A DNA stretch of 64,000 nucleotides from Bacteroidaceae bacterium (GTDB lineage: Bacteria; Bacteroidota; Bacteroidia; Bacteroidales; Bacteroidaceae), in the NCBI GenBank assembly GCA_017548075.1, contig JAFYNL010000040.1, forward strand, positions 1-64,000, in the 5' to 3' direction. Each line of letters begins with the position of its first letter. Within the stretch, counting starts at the first letter, position 1. Shown piece by piece: positions 26,901 to 35,878 of the stretch. The notes under the pieces are model-generated. The model did not search any database. It was not told where the DNA came from and saw nothing but the letters and a program-made list of their open reading frames with translations. Both the position numbers and the translations under genes were made by a program.

Positions 26901-29131
26901 ACAGTAGTCTTCAGTTCCTCGAACTTCTCCTTGTAAGTGTTGACATAACCTTCGTAAGCGAGTCTTTCACTGGGATCGAAGTCTTCGCCCAACTCTTCTG
27001 CAACGCCGTCACGATACTCATACAGATTACCTGAGTTGTAGAAGGTGAACTCGTTCATTTGCATACCACCAGTGTGGTAAACTTCAATCTTGAAGTATGT
27101 GTAAGGAACAGCGCAACCTTCAGAGAGATAGATGTAGCTCTCGAAGCAGTTTGTGGTCTTCAGAATATCTGTACCAACATTCTGCTTAACATCAATCAGA
27201 ACCCAACCTTCAGCATCCTTAGTTGCTTCTTCATCGTTTTCGAAGTTTGCAGCCCAAATCTTCCAGTTCTTCCAGTTACGATCCTTGTAAGTATCGGTAT
27301 CACCACCAGTTACGAGACCGTAGTAAGTAGGCTGGATAGGTTCGTTAACATTTTCGTCATCTGCGCTGACACTCTTGAAGATGACGAAGCGATCCTGGCT
27401 AGTACCAGTACCCCACTTGGTGCTTTCTGTACCATAAAGACCAGACTGACCGTCAATCAGGTACTCAGGACCTTCGCCTGCGTTCCAGTTATCAGTAGTA
27501 CCGCTGATGAACTTATACTTGGCTGTAATTGCTTCAGGAAGTTCAGAATTAGTGATATTGAAAGCATTGATGCGGTTTGCTTCAGCCAAAGCTTCTGCAC
27601 CTGTGAGCTGACGGTTAGCCTTGATGTAAGCAAGGTTACCAACAGGATAGTCTTCGCAAGGAGCGATAACATCAGTTTCGCTAATCCAAGCAGTCAGATA
27701 AGCAACAGCTTCATCAGACAGCGTGCCACCATTGATAGCAATAACAGCCTGGTTGCGAGCAGTAATCAACTCTGCATAGTTACTAGCAGAAGCATTGATC
27801 TTAACCTTCAACTCATCAATTGCAGAACTCAACTGACCCAATTCAACGGGATCTTCGCAAGCATTAAGCTGCGAAATAAGAGATTCCATCTGGTCGAGGA
27901 GAGCCTTCTCTGCGAAGAGATCAGGATTGAAGTCTGCAGTAGCAGCTTCTGCTATTGCTGAGCGGTCAAGGATGACTGTGTAAACGTCACCAAGAGCAAG
28001 TTCTGACATCTGCTGGAGACCACTTGTTACAACCTGATCAAGTTCTACCTTGAAGTACCTATACTCTGTGGTATTCTCCTCAGAAAGTGTGAATAATGCC
28101 TGAGTATAGTTGGCTGCAGGAAGCTGGTTCAGTCCTGTACCAGCAGGAACGGAGGTCTTATCGTCGAGCAATACCCAACCTTCAGCATCGCGAGTTACAC
28201 TTGCATCATCTATGGCATTCATACCATAAAGCTGCCACTGTTTCCAGTTACGACCAGGATTGCTCTGTGTGTCGTTGGCTGTGGTCAAGCTATAGTAAGT
28301 GGGAGCAATATTACGAGAAGCCTTGAAGATGACATAACCACCATTAGCGGTTTCGCCCTTTTCTCTGTTAGTAAAGCTGCAGCACCACTTTGTACTAGAA
28401 CTGCCGTCGAAGAGGTTAGACAGACCTTCACCACCGAAGCCGGCAGGAGCACCGTCTTTGAAGAAGTAGTTGAGAGGTTCGTCGGTACCAGTTCCCTTAT
28501 CTTCCAGCCACTTGAGGTATGCCTCGAAGTCACCATAGGAACCCAAGCCCCATTCAGACATCTGGAGGTAAACATCATAATCATCGCCAGAATACCCGAC
28601 AGCATCAAGAATCTCAATCCAGAAATACTGGAAAGTCTCTGTGCCTGTGTAGTCGAACTGGAGGTTGGCAACGCCGAAGTTCTGTGCTGGCAGAGGCTCG
28701 TCTTCCTTGTTGTCGAGGAGCGTCCATCCTGCATAGTTCTCTACATCGCGAACAGCCAATTCATCGCTTTCGAAGTTACCACCGAAAATCTTCCAAGACT
28801 TCCAGTTACGATTGGGATCGCCACCCGTGTCGTTACCAGTAACGAGGAAGTACCATTCGGGCTTTACAGCCTTTTCTGCCTTCACGATGATGTAGGCAAT
28901 ACGCTCATCCTCGTACGCTTCGCTTTCGGGTTGGAACCATGTTCCCCACTTGGTTTCCTTGTTTGCGTCGACCAAGCTTGTATACCCTTCTCCACCACCG
29001 GACCATGCATTCCAGCCGTCCAAAGCAGTGAGGGGAACATACTCCGCCCATGCATTCTGAGCGCCAAGCATCATTACCATAGCAATGAGGCATGACCAAA
29101 GAATGCTTGAAGATGTAATTAGTTTCTTCAT
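23975..29131 (-). CDS. Giant secreted multi-module protein with C-terminal dockerin repeats
   Basis: This 1718-residue protein has a signal peptide (MKKLITSSSILWSCLIAMVM...NAWA). Four discoidin/F5-8C-like modules lie at about 30-195, 215-385, 540-700 and 850-1015. Each shows TKW, a TYYxLTTxNDT-like strand, RNWKxW, YGxNF and W(V/T)LxD. Helical linkers separate them, and a carbohydrate-binding-like beta domain lies near 1190-1330 (AEGWDGYIYRTANAGGDMYA). The end (about 1664-1716) is a type I dockerin: GDVNRDGEITIADGVAVLNA and ADVNGDGDITIADFVAVLNL, each a 12-residue calcium loop. It has no visible catalytic domain, so it probably binds glycans or proteins at the surface. The same modules recur in the next gene (CotH protein). 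No cohesin was seen in the window. Confidence 0.8.
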   Translation of the reverse strand: MKKLITSSSILWSCLIAMVMMLGAQNAWAEYVPLTALDGWNAWSGGGEGYTSLVDANKETKWGTWFQPESEAYEDERIAYIIVKAEKAVKPEWYFLVTGNDTGGDPNRNWKSWKIFGGNFESDELAVRDVENYAGWTLLDNKEDEPLPAQNFGVANLQFDYTGTETFQYFWIEILDAVGYSGDDYDVYLQMSEWGLGSYGDFEAYLKWLEDKGTGTDEPLNYFFKDGAPAGFGGEGLSNLFDGSSSTKWCCSFTNREKGETANGGYVIFKASRNIAPTYYSLTTANDTQSNPGRNWKQWQLYGMNAIDDASVTRDAEGWVLLDDKTSVPAGTGLNQLPAANYTQALFTLSEENTTEYRYFKVELDQVVTSGLQQMSELALGDVYTVILDRSAIAEAATADFNPDLFAEKALLDQMESLISQLNACEDPVELGQLSSAIDELKVKINASASNYAELITARNQAVIAINGGTLSDEAVAYLTAWISETDVIAPCEDYPVGNLAYIKANRQLTGAEALAEANRINAFNITNSELPEAITAKYKFISGTTDNWNAGEGPEYLIDGQSGLYGTESTKWGTGTSQDRFVIFKSVSADDENVNEPIQPTYYGLVTGGDTDTYKDRNWKNWKIWAANFENDEEATKDAEGWVLIDVKQNVGTDILKTTNCFESYIYLSEGCAVPYTYFKIEVYHTGGMQMNEFTFYNSGNLYEYRDGVAEELGEDFDPSERLAYEGYVNTYKEKFEELKTTVNAPDVMKLKNELVDMQADINASADMYEEYEIQVEDIESLDMPSANLQAWQNGYLNDNVAPNNVYMRGTHNNIVNEETNTGSLDNTELAAEMDYLQWIYNAVDETNDCHYILLGGHTDSQWGDGYYGHLIDGIATAYVDEEGKEQKGTKWGGNASATGDTYIIFRTLDKTNPFFYTLTTGNDTAGHTGRNWGTWYIYGANFEGDGDATKDAEGWVLIDSKENMGQDRLHPVNEQPSYFGFSTETTEEYMYYKVVVTKAYSGVQIQMNELIFGTEEEFDAIKDEYTAAAQAFEHDVVADQALIDEYVATIPEIEECMNMEALFRVNYTLEELRAAIETSAALYQKYQEAVDANKTFIGENPLADSEALTIFANYLNFDASVEPSELYPNGPAAYILDEHVLNDSILLAEMEFMESLKAAAVAAGYLPGADITSLIVNRTFAKASETKKDENGANIGREAEGWDGYIYRTANAGGDMYAAEFCNENKTFDISQTLTDMKNGFYKVTLNAGFRANGNLSSCNYAAMAYANDATTYVPVLREGMATEEERWTGTYADKEIYAIDINEPAGDPAVDSLVVGYVIWGCEGAAHAFEQGRYAITLVAQVTDGTLTFGVKNEGTSGNEWTAVGNFGLVYLGETEDVAAEALAEVAEYNAARIVTLTETYQPSTDDEAQYVLEPGFSAAQKATLAENSGVATYAAEKTIGETMQSIYETKKAYAALFEATTKVYLKWFEYASVDGSDDAVYEVRDNLQEGTYADAEAAVAAKDELYAAWPEYLEVKGQGKLSYVQDGFTLDIATEGTKPYIDLANLYEPLTADKVILAFDYKAAQALENGKVYYNTPNLMTEPIESLDAVPATEEWTTVYVNVAKAVKTLNFGSAVNHGIRWYVNYAATADDVLELGARNFHFITKAEMKAAGGKSLNAEPGDVNRDGEITIADGVAVLNAMAGEDVPGDADVNGDGDITIADFVAVLNLMAEQ

Positions 29132-29238
29132 TTTGTTTGGTTTTAGAAGTTAATAAATTAGGTTAATTAAATGATTTTTTTTGTTTGTTTCTGTAGTTTT
29201 TATTGTTTGTAGACATATATATAATGCCTAGCAACGGG

Positions 29239-29246
29239 CAAAGATA
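29239..29246 (-). promoter_or_regulatory. Promoter -7 box of the giant dockerin gene
   Basis: TATCTTTG on the minus strand, about 108 bp before the start codon, giving a long A/T-rich leader. No clear -33 box. Confidence 0.45.
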
Positions 29247-29346
29247 AGGATTTTTTGCTTGCCTTTTTGCTTTTGTTGACTTTTATTTGGTGTATATTAA
29301 CGTTTTTTAACGGCTGCGAGCCGAACTTTCGCCTCAGCCTTTCTTT

Positions 29347-29478
29347 TTCGAGTAGGCTGGGAGCGTTTGCAAAGTTAACGTGTTATGTTGCCAAACTTAA
29401 CGTGTTACGTTTGCGATTTTAACGTGTTACGTTTGCCAACGTAACTGCAGTCGTTTGGGAAGTTAACTGCGGTTGTTT
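29347..29478. repeat. 22-bp-period intergenic array F (5 clear units, 1 doubtful)
   Basis: Clear units start at 29369, 29391, 29413, 29435 and 29457; a degenerate one starts at 29347. Spacers are GCAAAG, CCAAAC, GCGATT, GCCAAC and GGGAAG. Cores are AACGTGTTA three times, then ACTGCAGT and ACTGCGGTT. It ends 9 bp before the stop codon of the CotH gene. Confidence 0.87.
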
Positions 29479-29487
29479 TTTCTTCTC

Positions 29488-32400
29488 TTATTCTGTTCCG
29501 TTGTTTTTAATTAGGTTCATGAGCAATACGAGGTCCTGAGCATTGATCTTTTCATCAGTATTGAGGTCGGCAGCCTCAGGTATGAAGCCTTCTACAGGCT
29601 TTCCTACGATGTAGAGTTTCAGGGCTGTATAGTCGAGGAGATTTACCTCTCCGTCTCCATTCACGTCGCCCAGGATGATGGGGTGCGGATAGGAGAAGAA
29701 GAAGTCGTAAGGTGTATAGTTCGTGGCTCCAAGCGTGGTATCGTTCTCTCGATGGTCGAGAAGCGTCCAAACCTCACTTTCAGGCTCCTGACTTTTAGTG
29801 TTGCTTCCGTACAAAGACCAAGAACTGGGATTGCGATCAGGGAACTTCTGCGTATCGGCTGCAGTAGTAATACGATAGCCGGAAAGCATGACGGGTTCGC
29901 CTGCATCCATATAAATATATAATGTGGTGCCTTGAGTGAAGGAGCCGCAATACTTTGTGTTGACATCATTGTCGAAGAGATCGCCCTGATCATGATCCTT
30001 AATATACGAACCGGTACAGTAGTAAAGATACAGAGGATTTACCTCGTTCCCCTCTGTATCCAAGAGGTCGAACTCGCAGAACTGTATCGTATTTCCTCCT
30101 CCAATTGCCTCGATTGCCAGCTGATAGTAGCGATGTCCAGGCAATTCCTCAACCACTTTAACGGTACAAGTGTCGCGCAAAGTGCTATAATTCGGCACAG
30201 AGATGATGATATATGCAGTTCCGAGTCCCGTAGCAACCACATGTCCTTGCTGATCGACTGTTGCAACCGATTCGTCGGAACTCGTCCAAAGAATGTTTAC
30301 ATTCTGTATGGCAAGAGGAGCATAGCTGGCTTCCAACTGGAATTCATCGTCTGGAAGAACCGTTGCGGAATGCTTGTTCAGGGACAACGACTCGAGAGCA
30401 TGAGGAATGTAGAAGTCGTAAGGTGTATAATTGGTTGCTTCCATCGTCCAATTATCTTCTTGCTGATCGATGAGAACCCAGCCATCGTCGTAAGGATCAG
30501 TCAGTTGGGTGTTGCTTCCAAAAAGTTTCCAAGCACTCGGATTGCGGTCAGAATTCCGCTGAGTATCGTTGGCCGTATAGATTCGATAGCCATAAGCATC
30601 TACCTCACTACCAGCATCGAAGAGGAAGTAAGCACTGCCCGAGAAAGGACCACAATACTTTGTATAGACACTATTATCAGCTGCATTGTCCCAGCCTTCG
30701 TTATAGTAGGACTCACTATATCCGTCGTAAACATAGAGATCCTCAACTTCGTTGAGCGACTCATCCAGAATATCGAACTCCGAGAACTGCAGACTGCCGC
30801 TACTTCCACCCTGCAAATGCGTTATAACAAGGTTGTAATAACGGTACTTAGCCGCTTCTCCGTTAACATTTGTATAGCGTCCTTCCTTCTCGTAAACCAC
30901 GCCAGAAGTCTTGCGAAGAACAGGATAAGGATCATGCGAACGACCATTATCGAGGTTCTGACGCCATTTATCTCCGCCATTTGAATTAAGCTGATAGCAA
31001 AGATAGCCGTTATCCACCTGACTGGGATTCATGTTGTTGGTCTGCATGGAACTGTAGTCCCAGCAATTATTGAGGACTGTACTCTTGTTGGCAAAAGCGA
31101 ATTCTTTGCCCTCAGTTGCACCCGTAATAGTGCCTATATTGTAGCTGTTCGACACATTCACCTTGCCAGCAGAAGGTCCGACGAAGGCTGCGGCATTCGT
31201 TCCAGCAGTAATATTGCCGGTATTACTGCAATAGTTGATATTGAAGACCGACAGAACTCTGCCATAACCAACAAGTCCTCCCGCACTATTTTCTGTGGCA
31301 GTAACGGAACCATGATTCTCTATGCCAGACATCGTGACTGTTCCATTTCGGACACTACCCAAGAGCATTCCTACATTGTTTGCGCCTTCAACATGACACG
31401 ATTCATCGAAGATGATGTTACTTAGCGTACAAGTGCCGCAATAACCAAACAGTCCGACAGCATCTCCACCACTAAGATTGAAGTTGCGAATTGTGTGTCC
31501 TTTGCCATCGAAACTGCCTCCAAAAGGATTTGCAGTTGTTCCGATTGGTTCAAAGTCCTCGCTATAATCAATCATGTCAATATCCGTAACAAGCACAGCC
31601 TTTGCCGTCGTCTCTCCATTTTCGTTAACCATTTGGCTGAAAGTACAAAGGTCGAGAGCAGAAGCAATTTGGTAAATGCCGTTTTCTTGGCGGATAGTTC
31701 CGTAGGAAAGCATCTCGTCCATCCACGCAACTCTGTCGCGAACATAGTCACGAACGCGGTCAACCTCCGCTTCCCAATCACCTGGAACGGCCGGGTTGAG
31801 CGATAGCCATTGGTTGAGGTAAGGCCAACGAATGAAGTTCAGGGTAGTCGAAGCCCTTATCTCATTACGGATTGAGTCCACATCTGCCGCAACATCATCA
31901 GGCTCGAAATTGCCTTTCTTACGAAGTTTCGCCCACATCTCTTGCAAATTAGCAAAGACAGAAGCATCGGAAAGGATACGGCTGACAAAGGACTTATAGT
32001 CGCCTGTGTCGCGAACCTTGTAGGTCCAATCCATACGTTGATTGGCCGGATAAGTTGTTTGGTCGTTCTCAAGGGCAAGGTCTGCATCCCAGATAGGGCC
32101 GGTATAGAAGTGGCCATCGTCTCGCTCCTTGTAGAGGAAAACCTGACAAATCATATCGGTATTGCCGTTGAACTCACTCACAAGGAACCACCTGAGGAAA
32201 GTCTCCGTGTCAATAACAGAGCGAAGACCTGCCTCTCTGTCAGTATAGTTCGACCCAAAGACAATATTCTCCATGCCATTCCAGTAGTTTCGGATGTAGT
32301 TGAACTGTTCCGTCTGCATGACATCCTCGTCTGGTTCGTGGATGGACATCGTGTTTCCATGATCAGACAGGAAATGATAAGTTTCGCGACTATAGTTGTT

Positions 32401-33429
32401 ATCCGCTTCTACCAAATAGCCTCCAGTTATCGTTTCATCGTCGATATCGTACTCTGTCATCTCGGTAATGTCAATACGATTCCTGTCTACAGAAACCGCA
32501 TCAGCCAGAGTGTATGTGCCACGATAGTCGCCATTCACTAAAAGATCAACTACTTGATTCCACGGAGTCCAATCCCTTTCGGCGCGCTTCGACATGGCCC
32601 AAGCAACAGGATTGCGCATACAAGTCTTGTCGCGATAGCTGTTGATGAGCACCCATTTCCTGCATTTGCCAGGCGATTCGTTGTGTCCTCCCCTCATTAC
32701 ATGATGGCTCTTGCCATCGTTATACTTCATTCGGAAGGCTTTGTTTTCGTGCGAGGAAGAGTAGTTCCCGCGAACTCGAAAGAGGATGGGATACTCTTGA
32801 ATAAGCGTTCCGCCGTCGTAGATGAGTGTGGATTGCGACTCGAAGTCCTCGCCTCGAACAGTTGGAAGAATGTTGTTCTGCACATGAATGCTGAGCGTCG
32901 GAATGTTGGTAATCTGATAGAATTGAGTGTCGTCGCCTTCTCCTGCATGCCCGTAGAATTGCAACTCCGCAATGTTACAGTAAGAGCCTGTACCTCCTAC
33001 ATATCGGACATAACGAAAACCTCGACTCACATTCACGTCGGCTAAGGTATTGACCCCTGCTGCGGGCTTACTGCTGATGAAGAAAAGGGGCATCGCATCC
33101 ATGAAGTCCGGACTGTTGGCACCTTCGAAGAGGCTCAGCAACATACGGTCCGGCCCCTGATTGTGTGATGCAGGAGTGAAGCCGATACGAGTAATCACAT
33201 AAGGTTCGCCCAGATCGAGTCCCACCCATTGAAAGTTGTTTGAACTCGTGCTATAGTAGGTCGAAGCATCCCCATCGAATGCTTTTTGTGCTTTCTCCTC
33301 AGTTCCAGAGTAAATCATGGTGCCCTCGAGAAGATGATCGACACTCGAATCGAAGGCATACGACGAGGTTGCCATGATGAGCAAAAGTGGCAGCAGAATG
33401 AGGAACCTGTTATGTGTGAATTTGGTCAT
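29488..33429 (-). CDS. Secreted CotH kinase family protein with discoidin, GLUG-like, Ig-like and dockerin domains
   Basis: About 1313 residues from MTKFTHNRFLILLPLLLIMATSSYA (signal peptide). Domains in order: a discoidin domain (about 20-160, FDGDASTYYSTS, WVGLDLGEPYVITRIGF); a CotH domain (about 195-560) with FRVRGNYSSSHENKAFRMKY, a WVLINSYRDKTCMRNPVAW segment and LLVNGDYRGTYTLADAV; GLUG-like beta repeats (about 630-790, GSFDGKGHTIRNFNL); two discoidin-like modules of the type seen in the preceding giant gene; a bacterial Ig-like group 2 domain (about 1010-1095, ILWTSSDESVATVDQQGHVVA); and a type I dockerin (GDVNGDGEVNLLDYTALKLY, ADLNTDEKINAQDLVLLMNL). CotH proteins are atypical secreted protein kinases. 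The Met at 33462 lies in frame but upstream of the signal peptide and was rejected. Confidence 0.85.
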   Translation of the reverse strand: MTKFTHNRFLILLPLLLIMATSSYAFDSSVDHLLEGTMIYSGTEEKAQKAFDGDASTYYSTSSNNFQWVGLDLGEPYVITRIGFTPASHNQGPDRMLLSLFEGANSPDFMDAMPLFFISSKPAAGVNTLADVNVSRGFRYVRYVGGTGSYCNIAELQFYGHAGEGDDTQFYQITNIPTLSIHVQNNILPTVRGEDFESQSTLIYDGGTLIQEYPILFRVRGNYSSSHENKAFRMKYNDGKSHHVMRGGHNESPGKCRKWVLINSYRDKTCMRNPVAWAMSKRAERDWTPWNQVVDLLVNGDYRGTYTLADAVSVDRNRIDITEMTEYDIDDETITGGYLVEADNNYSRETYHFLSDHGNTMSIHEPDEDVMQTEQFNYIRNYWNGMENIVFGSNYTDREAGLRSVIDTETFLRWFLVSEFNGNTDMICQVFLYKERDDGHFYTGPIWDADLALENDQTTYPANQRMDWTYKVRDTGDYKSFVSRILSDASVFANLQEMWAKLRKKGNFEPDDVAADVDSIRNEIRASTTLNFIRWPYLNQWLSLNPAVPGDWEAEVDRVRDYVRDRVAWMDEMLSYGTIRQENGIYQIASALDLCTFSQMVNENGETTAKAVLVTDIDMIDYSEDFEPIGTTANPFGGSFDGKGHTIRNFNLSGGDAVGLFGYCGTCTLSNIIFDESCHVEGANNVGMLLGSVRNGTVTMSGIENHGSVTATENSAGGLVGYGRVLSVFNINYCSNTGNITAGTNAAAFVGPSAGKVNVSNSYNIGTITGATEGKEFAFANKSTVLNNCWDYSSMQTNNMNPSQVDNGYLCYQLNSNGGDKWRQNLDNGRSHDPYPVLRKTSGVVYEKEGRYTNVNGEAAKYRYYNLVITHLQGGSSGSLQFSEFDILDESLNEVEDLYVYDGYSESYYNEGWDNAADNSVYTKYCGPFSGSAYFLFDAGSEVDAYGYRIYTANDTQRNSDRNPSAWKLFGSNTQLTDPYDDGWVLIDQQEDNWTMEATNYTPYDFYIPHALESLSLNKHSATVLPDDEFQLEASYAPLAIQNVNILWTSSDESVATVDQQGHVVATGLGTAYIIISVPNYSTLRDTCTVKVVEELPGHRYYQLAIEAIGGGNTIQFCEFDLLDTEGNEVNPLYLYYCTGSYIKDHDQGDLFDNDVNTKYCGSFTQGTTLYIYMDAGEPVMLSGYRITTAADTQKFPDRNPSSWSLYGSNTKSQEPESEVWTLLDHRENDTTLGATNYTPYDFFFSYPHPIILGDVNGDGEVNLLDYTALKLYIVGKPVEGFIPEAADLNTDEKINAQDLVLLMNLIKNNGTE

Positions 33430-33483
33430 AATTTCGTTATTGTAATACGTGCCCGCGTACATATTTATTTACTTAAAGCGGCA

Positions 33484-33491
33484 CAAAGATA
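33484..33491 (-). promoter_or_regulatory. Promoter -7 box of the CotH gene
   Basis: TATCTTTG on the minus strand, about 55 bp before the chosen start codon. Confidence 0.45.
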
Positions 33492-33573
33492 GTGTTTTTT
33501 TTTATTGCTCGCTCTTTAGTGGCACTTTTTTTGTAGGAAAAGGGCAAAAGGCGTGCTTTTATAGGCCGAATTT

Positions 33574-33705
33574 ACAAAGTTGACGAGGGAGGTTTGCAGA
33601 CTTCGCCAGTTAAGTTGGAAAAGTTAACGTGTTACGTTGGCAATTTTAACGTGTTAAGATTGCAAAGTTAACGTGTTATGTTTGCCAACGTAACTGCAGT
33701 TGTTT
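33574..33705. repeat. 22-bp-period intergenic array G (6 units)
   Basis: Units start at 33574, 33596, 33618, 33640, 33662 and 33684. Cores are GACGAGGGA, CGCCAGTTAAG, AACGTGTTA three times, and AACTGCAGTT. TTCGCCAG (33602-33609) and CTGGCGAA (33707-33714) form a long-range inverted pair that encloses the AACGTGTTA units. It lies downstream of the AraC-type gene. Confidence 0.87.
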
Positions 33706-33741
33706 GCTGGCGAACCTTGGGCCTCTGAAAATCAAGGGGTT

Positions 33742-34620
33742 CTAAAGCGTCTTTCCCTCCCTATATTGTTGAGGAGAAACGCCAGTCTGCTGACGGAAGA
33801 AACGACCAAAATGAGACTGATTCTTAAAGCCCATCAGTGCCGCAATCTGCTTGATGCTTTTACTGCTATCTCGAAGAGTAATCTGTGCAGAACGCACGAT
33901 TTCATCGCTAATTAACTGGTTGGCGGTCTTTCCAGTCAGTCGTTTGCAGACACTCGAAAAGTACTTCGGAGTAATGTGGAACAGACTTGCGTATTCGTTG
34001 ACATTCAAGTAGGGTTGCGAAGGGTCGTGAAGATGTTGCATGAACTGTCGCAAAATATTCTCTCCAGAACTGTAAGTCTGGTGGAACAACTCCTCATCCT
34101 GAACCCTTTGCAAGTCATGAAAATCGTAAGCCATCGAGGCAAAGAGCAAACGAAGGCTCAATTCCTTGTGTGGAGAATCAGGACTCGAGAGGTGATTACT
34201 TAGCAGATCGAAGTAGAGACGATAGCGATTTACCGCCGTTTCATCGGCATGCAGAATCTTATGCGAAGTGGAAAAAGTGGAGTAAGTCCACTCCATTCGA
34301 ATCATCTGAGAAAGTTGTGCCACATATTCTGGCGAGAGGAAAAGCACCATCGCATTGAAGTCCATACTCATCATGCTCTTTTCGAAGATGTTACGAGGCT
34401 TGCAGGTAATCACATCGCCCTCTTTCAGAAGGTAGGTCTGATCGTCGATTGAGAACTGAGCTTGGCCGTGAGTTACCACAGCAAAAAAGAAGCCTTCTAC
34501 CAGAACATCTGAGACATTGAGGTTGCGCACCTCCTCAAAATCGGAAAAGATGGCAACATGATCGTTGAAATGAAAGTTCAGTTTGCTTCCAACAATCGCT
34601 TGAATATCGAGTTTTTCCAT
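33742..34620 (-). CDS. AraC-family transcriptional regulator
   Basis: 292 residues. The N-terminal half (about 20-160) is a cupin-type sensor (FFAVVTHGQAQFSIDDQTYLLKEGDVITCKP). The C-terminal half (about 190-290) is the double helix-turn-helix of AraC: LFHITPKYFSSVCKRLTGKT, then ALMGFKNQSHFGRFFRQQTG followed by VSPQQYRE. It is divergent from the RND efflux pair with a 197-bp shared intergenic region, which suggests that it controls that pump. The inducer is unknown. Confidence 0.92.
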   Translation of the reverse strand: MEKLDIQAIVGSKLNFHFNDHVAIFSDFEEVRNLNVSDVLVEGFFFAVVTHGQAQFSIDDQTYLLKEGDVITCKPRNIFEKSMMSMDFNAMVLFLSPEYVAQLSQMIRMEWTYSTFSTSHKILHADETAVNRYRLYFDLLSNHLSSPDSPHKELSLRLLFASMAYDFHDLQRVQDEELFHQTYSSGENILRQFMQHLHDPSQPYLNVNEYASLFHITPKYFSSVCKRLTGKTANQLISDEIVRSAQITLRDSSKSIKQIAALMGFKNQSHFGRFFRQQTGVSPQQYREGKTL

Positions 34621-34640
34621 AGTAATGTCATTTTCTTCCG

Positions 34641-34648
34641 CAAATTTA
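34641..34648 (-). promoter_or_regulatory. Promoter -7 box of the AraC-type gene
   Basis: TAAATTTG on the minus strand, 20 bp before the start codon. The divergent efflux genes have a weaker box near 34775-34782 (TTATTTTG, 7 of 8). Confidence 0.45.
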
Positions 34649-34817
34649 AATCTTTTATTTCACTTTTCGTGTCCTTTTAGACATCTTTTTGTTCACTTTT
34701 TCGCCTAATGATGAAGTTTGTGGAGAAATAGGACAAGCTTTGCGCCATATATTTATTAATTATGTGGGGAAAAAGTAGTTATTTTGCAGCGCAAAACGAA
34801 AAAACAGCCAAAACACT

Positions 34818-35864
34818 ATGAATAAAATCATCAAATTCGCTAGTCTGACAGCCACAATACTACTGATTGCTTGCGGGAAAAGCGAGAACAATTACCAAGT
34901 GGAGCCCTTGAGAGTCACCACAGAAACTGTTTCCGCAAACTCCGCAACCTTCGGAAAACACTATGTAGGAAAGGTTGAGGAAGAAAGCAGCACACCCGTC
35001 AGCTTCACAGGTATGGGCACAGTAACAAGAGTTTATGTGCAAGAAGGACAATATGTGAGAAGAGGTCAGCTGATTGCTGAAATGGATCCCACTCAATGTG
35101 AAAACACCCGTCAAGCCGCAAAAGCAGCCCTCGATCAGGCTCTTGATGCACAAGAACGCATGCAAGCCTTGCATGAAACGCAGGCTATTCCTGACATAGA
35201 TTGGGTAAACGTCCAGACAAAAGTGCGCCAAGCACAGTCCAGCCTTGATATGGCGACTAAAGCCGTGAAGGATTGTCGCCTGTTTGCTCCCTGTAATGGA
35301 ATCGTCGGAAAGAAAGAGATGGAGAACGGAATGACCGCTCTTCCCTCGCAACCAGTTTGCACTATCCTCGATATTTCGAAGGTTAAGGTTAAGGTTTCTA
35401 TCCCTGAAAAAGAGATTGCCGACTTCAACCCTCTGCAAGGAGGAAATGGTAAAGGAGTAACCATTTCTGCCGAAGCCCTTGGTGGAAAAACGTATCATAG
35501 TAAGTACTTCGTTCGAAACGTTCAAGGAGATGTCCTCACACACACTTATGACGTTCGTTTCACAGTACTCAACCCAGGTCTGGAACTGCTGCCAGGAATG
35601 GTCGTAAACGTAACTACAGAAGCCGACGAAGCAGGCTTTGATGGCGGAAACAGGACTATAACGGTGCCCGTTCGAAGTGTTCAACAAAGTGCTGACGGAC
35701 ATCAGTTCGTCTGGCTCGTAAAGGGAGGGAAAGCAAGTCGTCAGCCTGTTGAGGTAGGACAAACTCAAGGTGATCGCATCATCATCCTTTCTGGTCTGAC
35801 AGAAGGAGACAGAGTTATTGTCGAAGGCTATCAGAAAGTTAGCGAAGGAAGCGAAGTAAAGTAG
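34818..35864 (+). CDS. RND efflux periplasmic adaptor (membrane fusion) lipoprotein
   Basis: This 348-residue lipoprotein has a signal ending in LLIAC. The lipoyl/barrel-sandwich halves are FTGMGTVTRVYVQEGQYVRRGQLIAEMD and DCRLFAPCNGIVGKKEMENGMTA, with an alpha-hairpin (about 95-150) between them and a beta-barrel and membrane-proximal domain after. It links the inner membrane RND pump to an outer membrane channel. The permease starts 14 bp downstream. No outer membrane factor (TolC-like) gene follows. Confidence 0.92.
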   Translation: MNKIIKFASLTATILLIACGKSENNYQVEPLRVTTETVSANSATFGKHYVGKVEEESSTPVSFTGMGTVTRVYVQEGQYVRRGQLIAEMDPTQCENTRQAAKAALDQALDAQERMQALHETQAIPDIDWVNVQTKVRQAQSSLDMATKAVKDCRLFAPCNGIVGKKEMENGMTALPSQPVCTILDISKVKVKVSIPEKEIADFNPLQGGNGKGVTISAEALGGKTYHSKYFVRNVQGDVLTHTYDVRFTVLNPGLELLPGMVVNVTTEADEAGFDGGNRTITVPVRSVQQSADGHQFVWLVKGGKASRQPVEVGQTQGDRIIILSGLTEGDRVIVEGYQKVSEGSEVK

Positions 35865-35878
35865 AACAAAAGGAACAC

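Noticed and set aside
29347-29368. Sixth unit of array F
   Set aside because: The length fits 22 bp, but neither the spacer nor the core matches well, so it is counted as doubtful.
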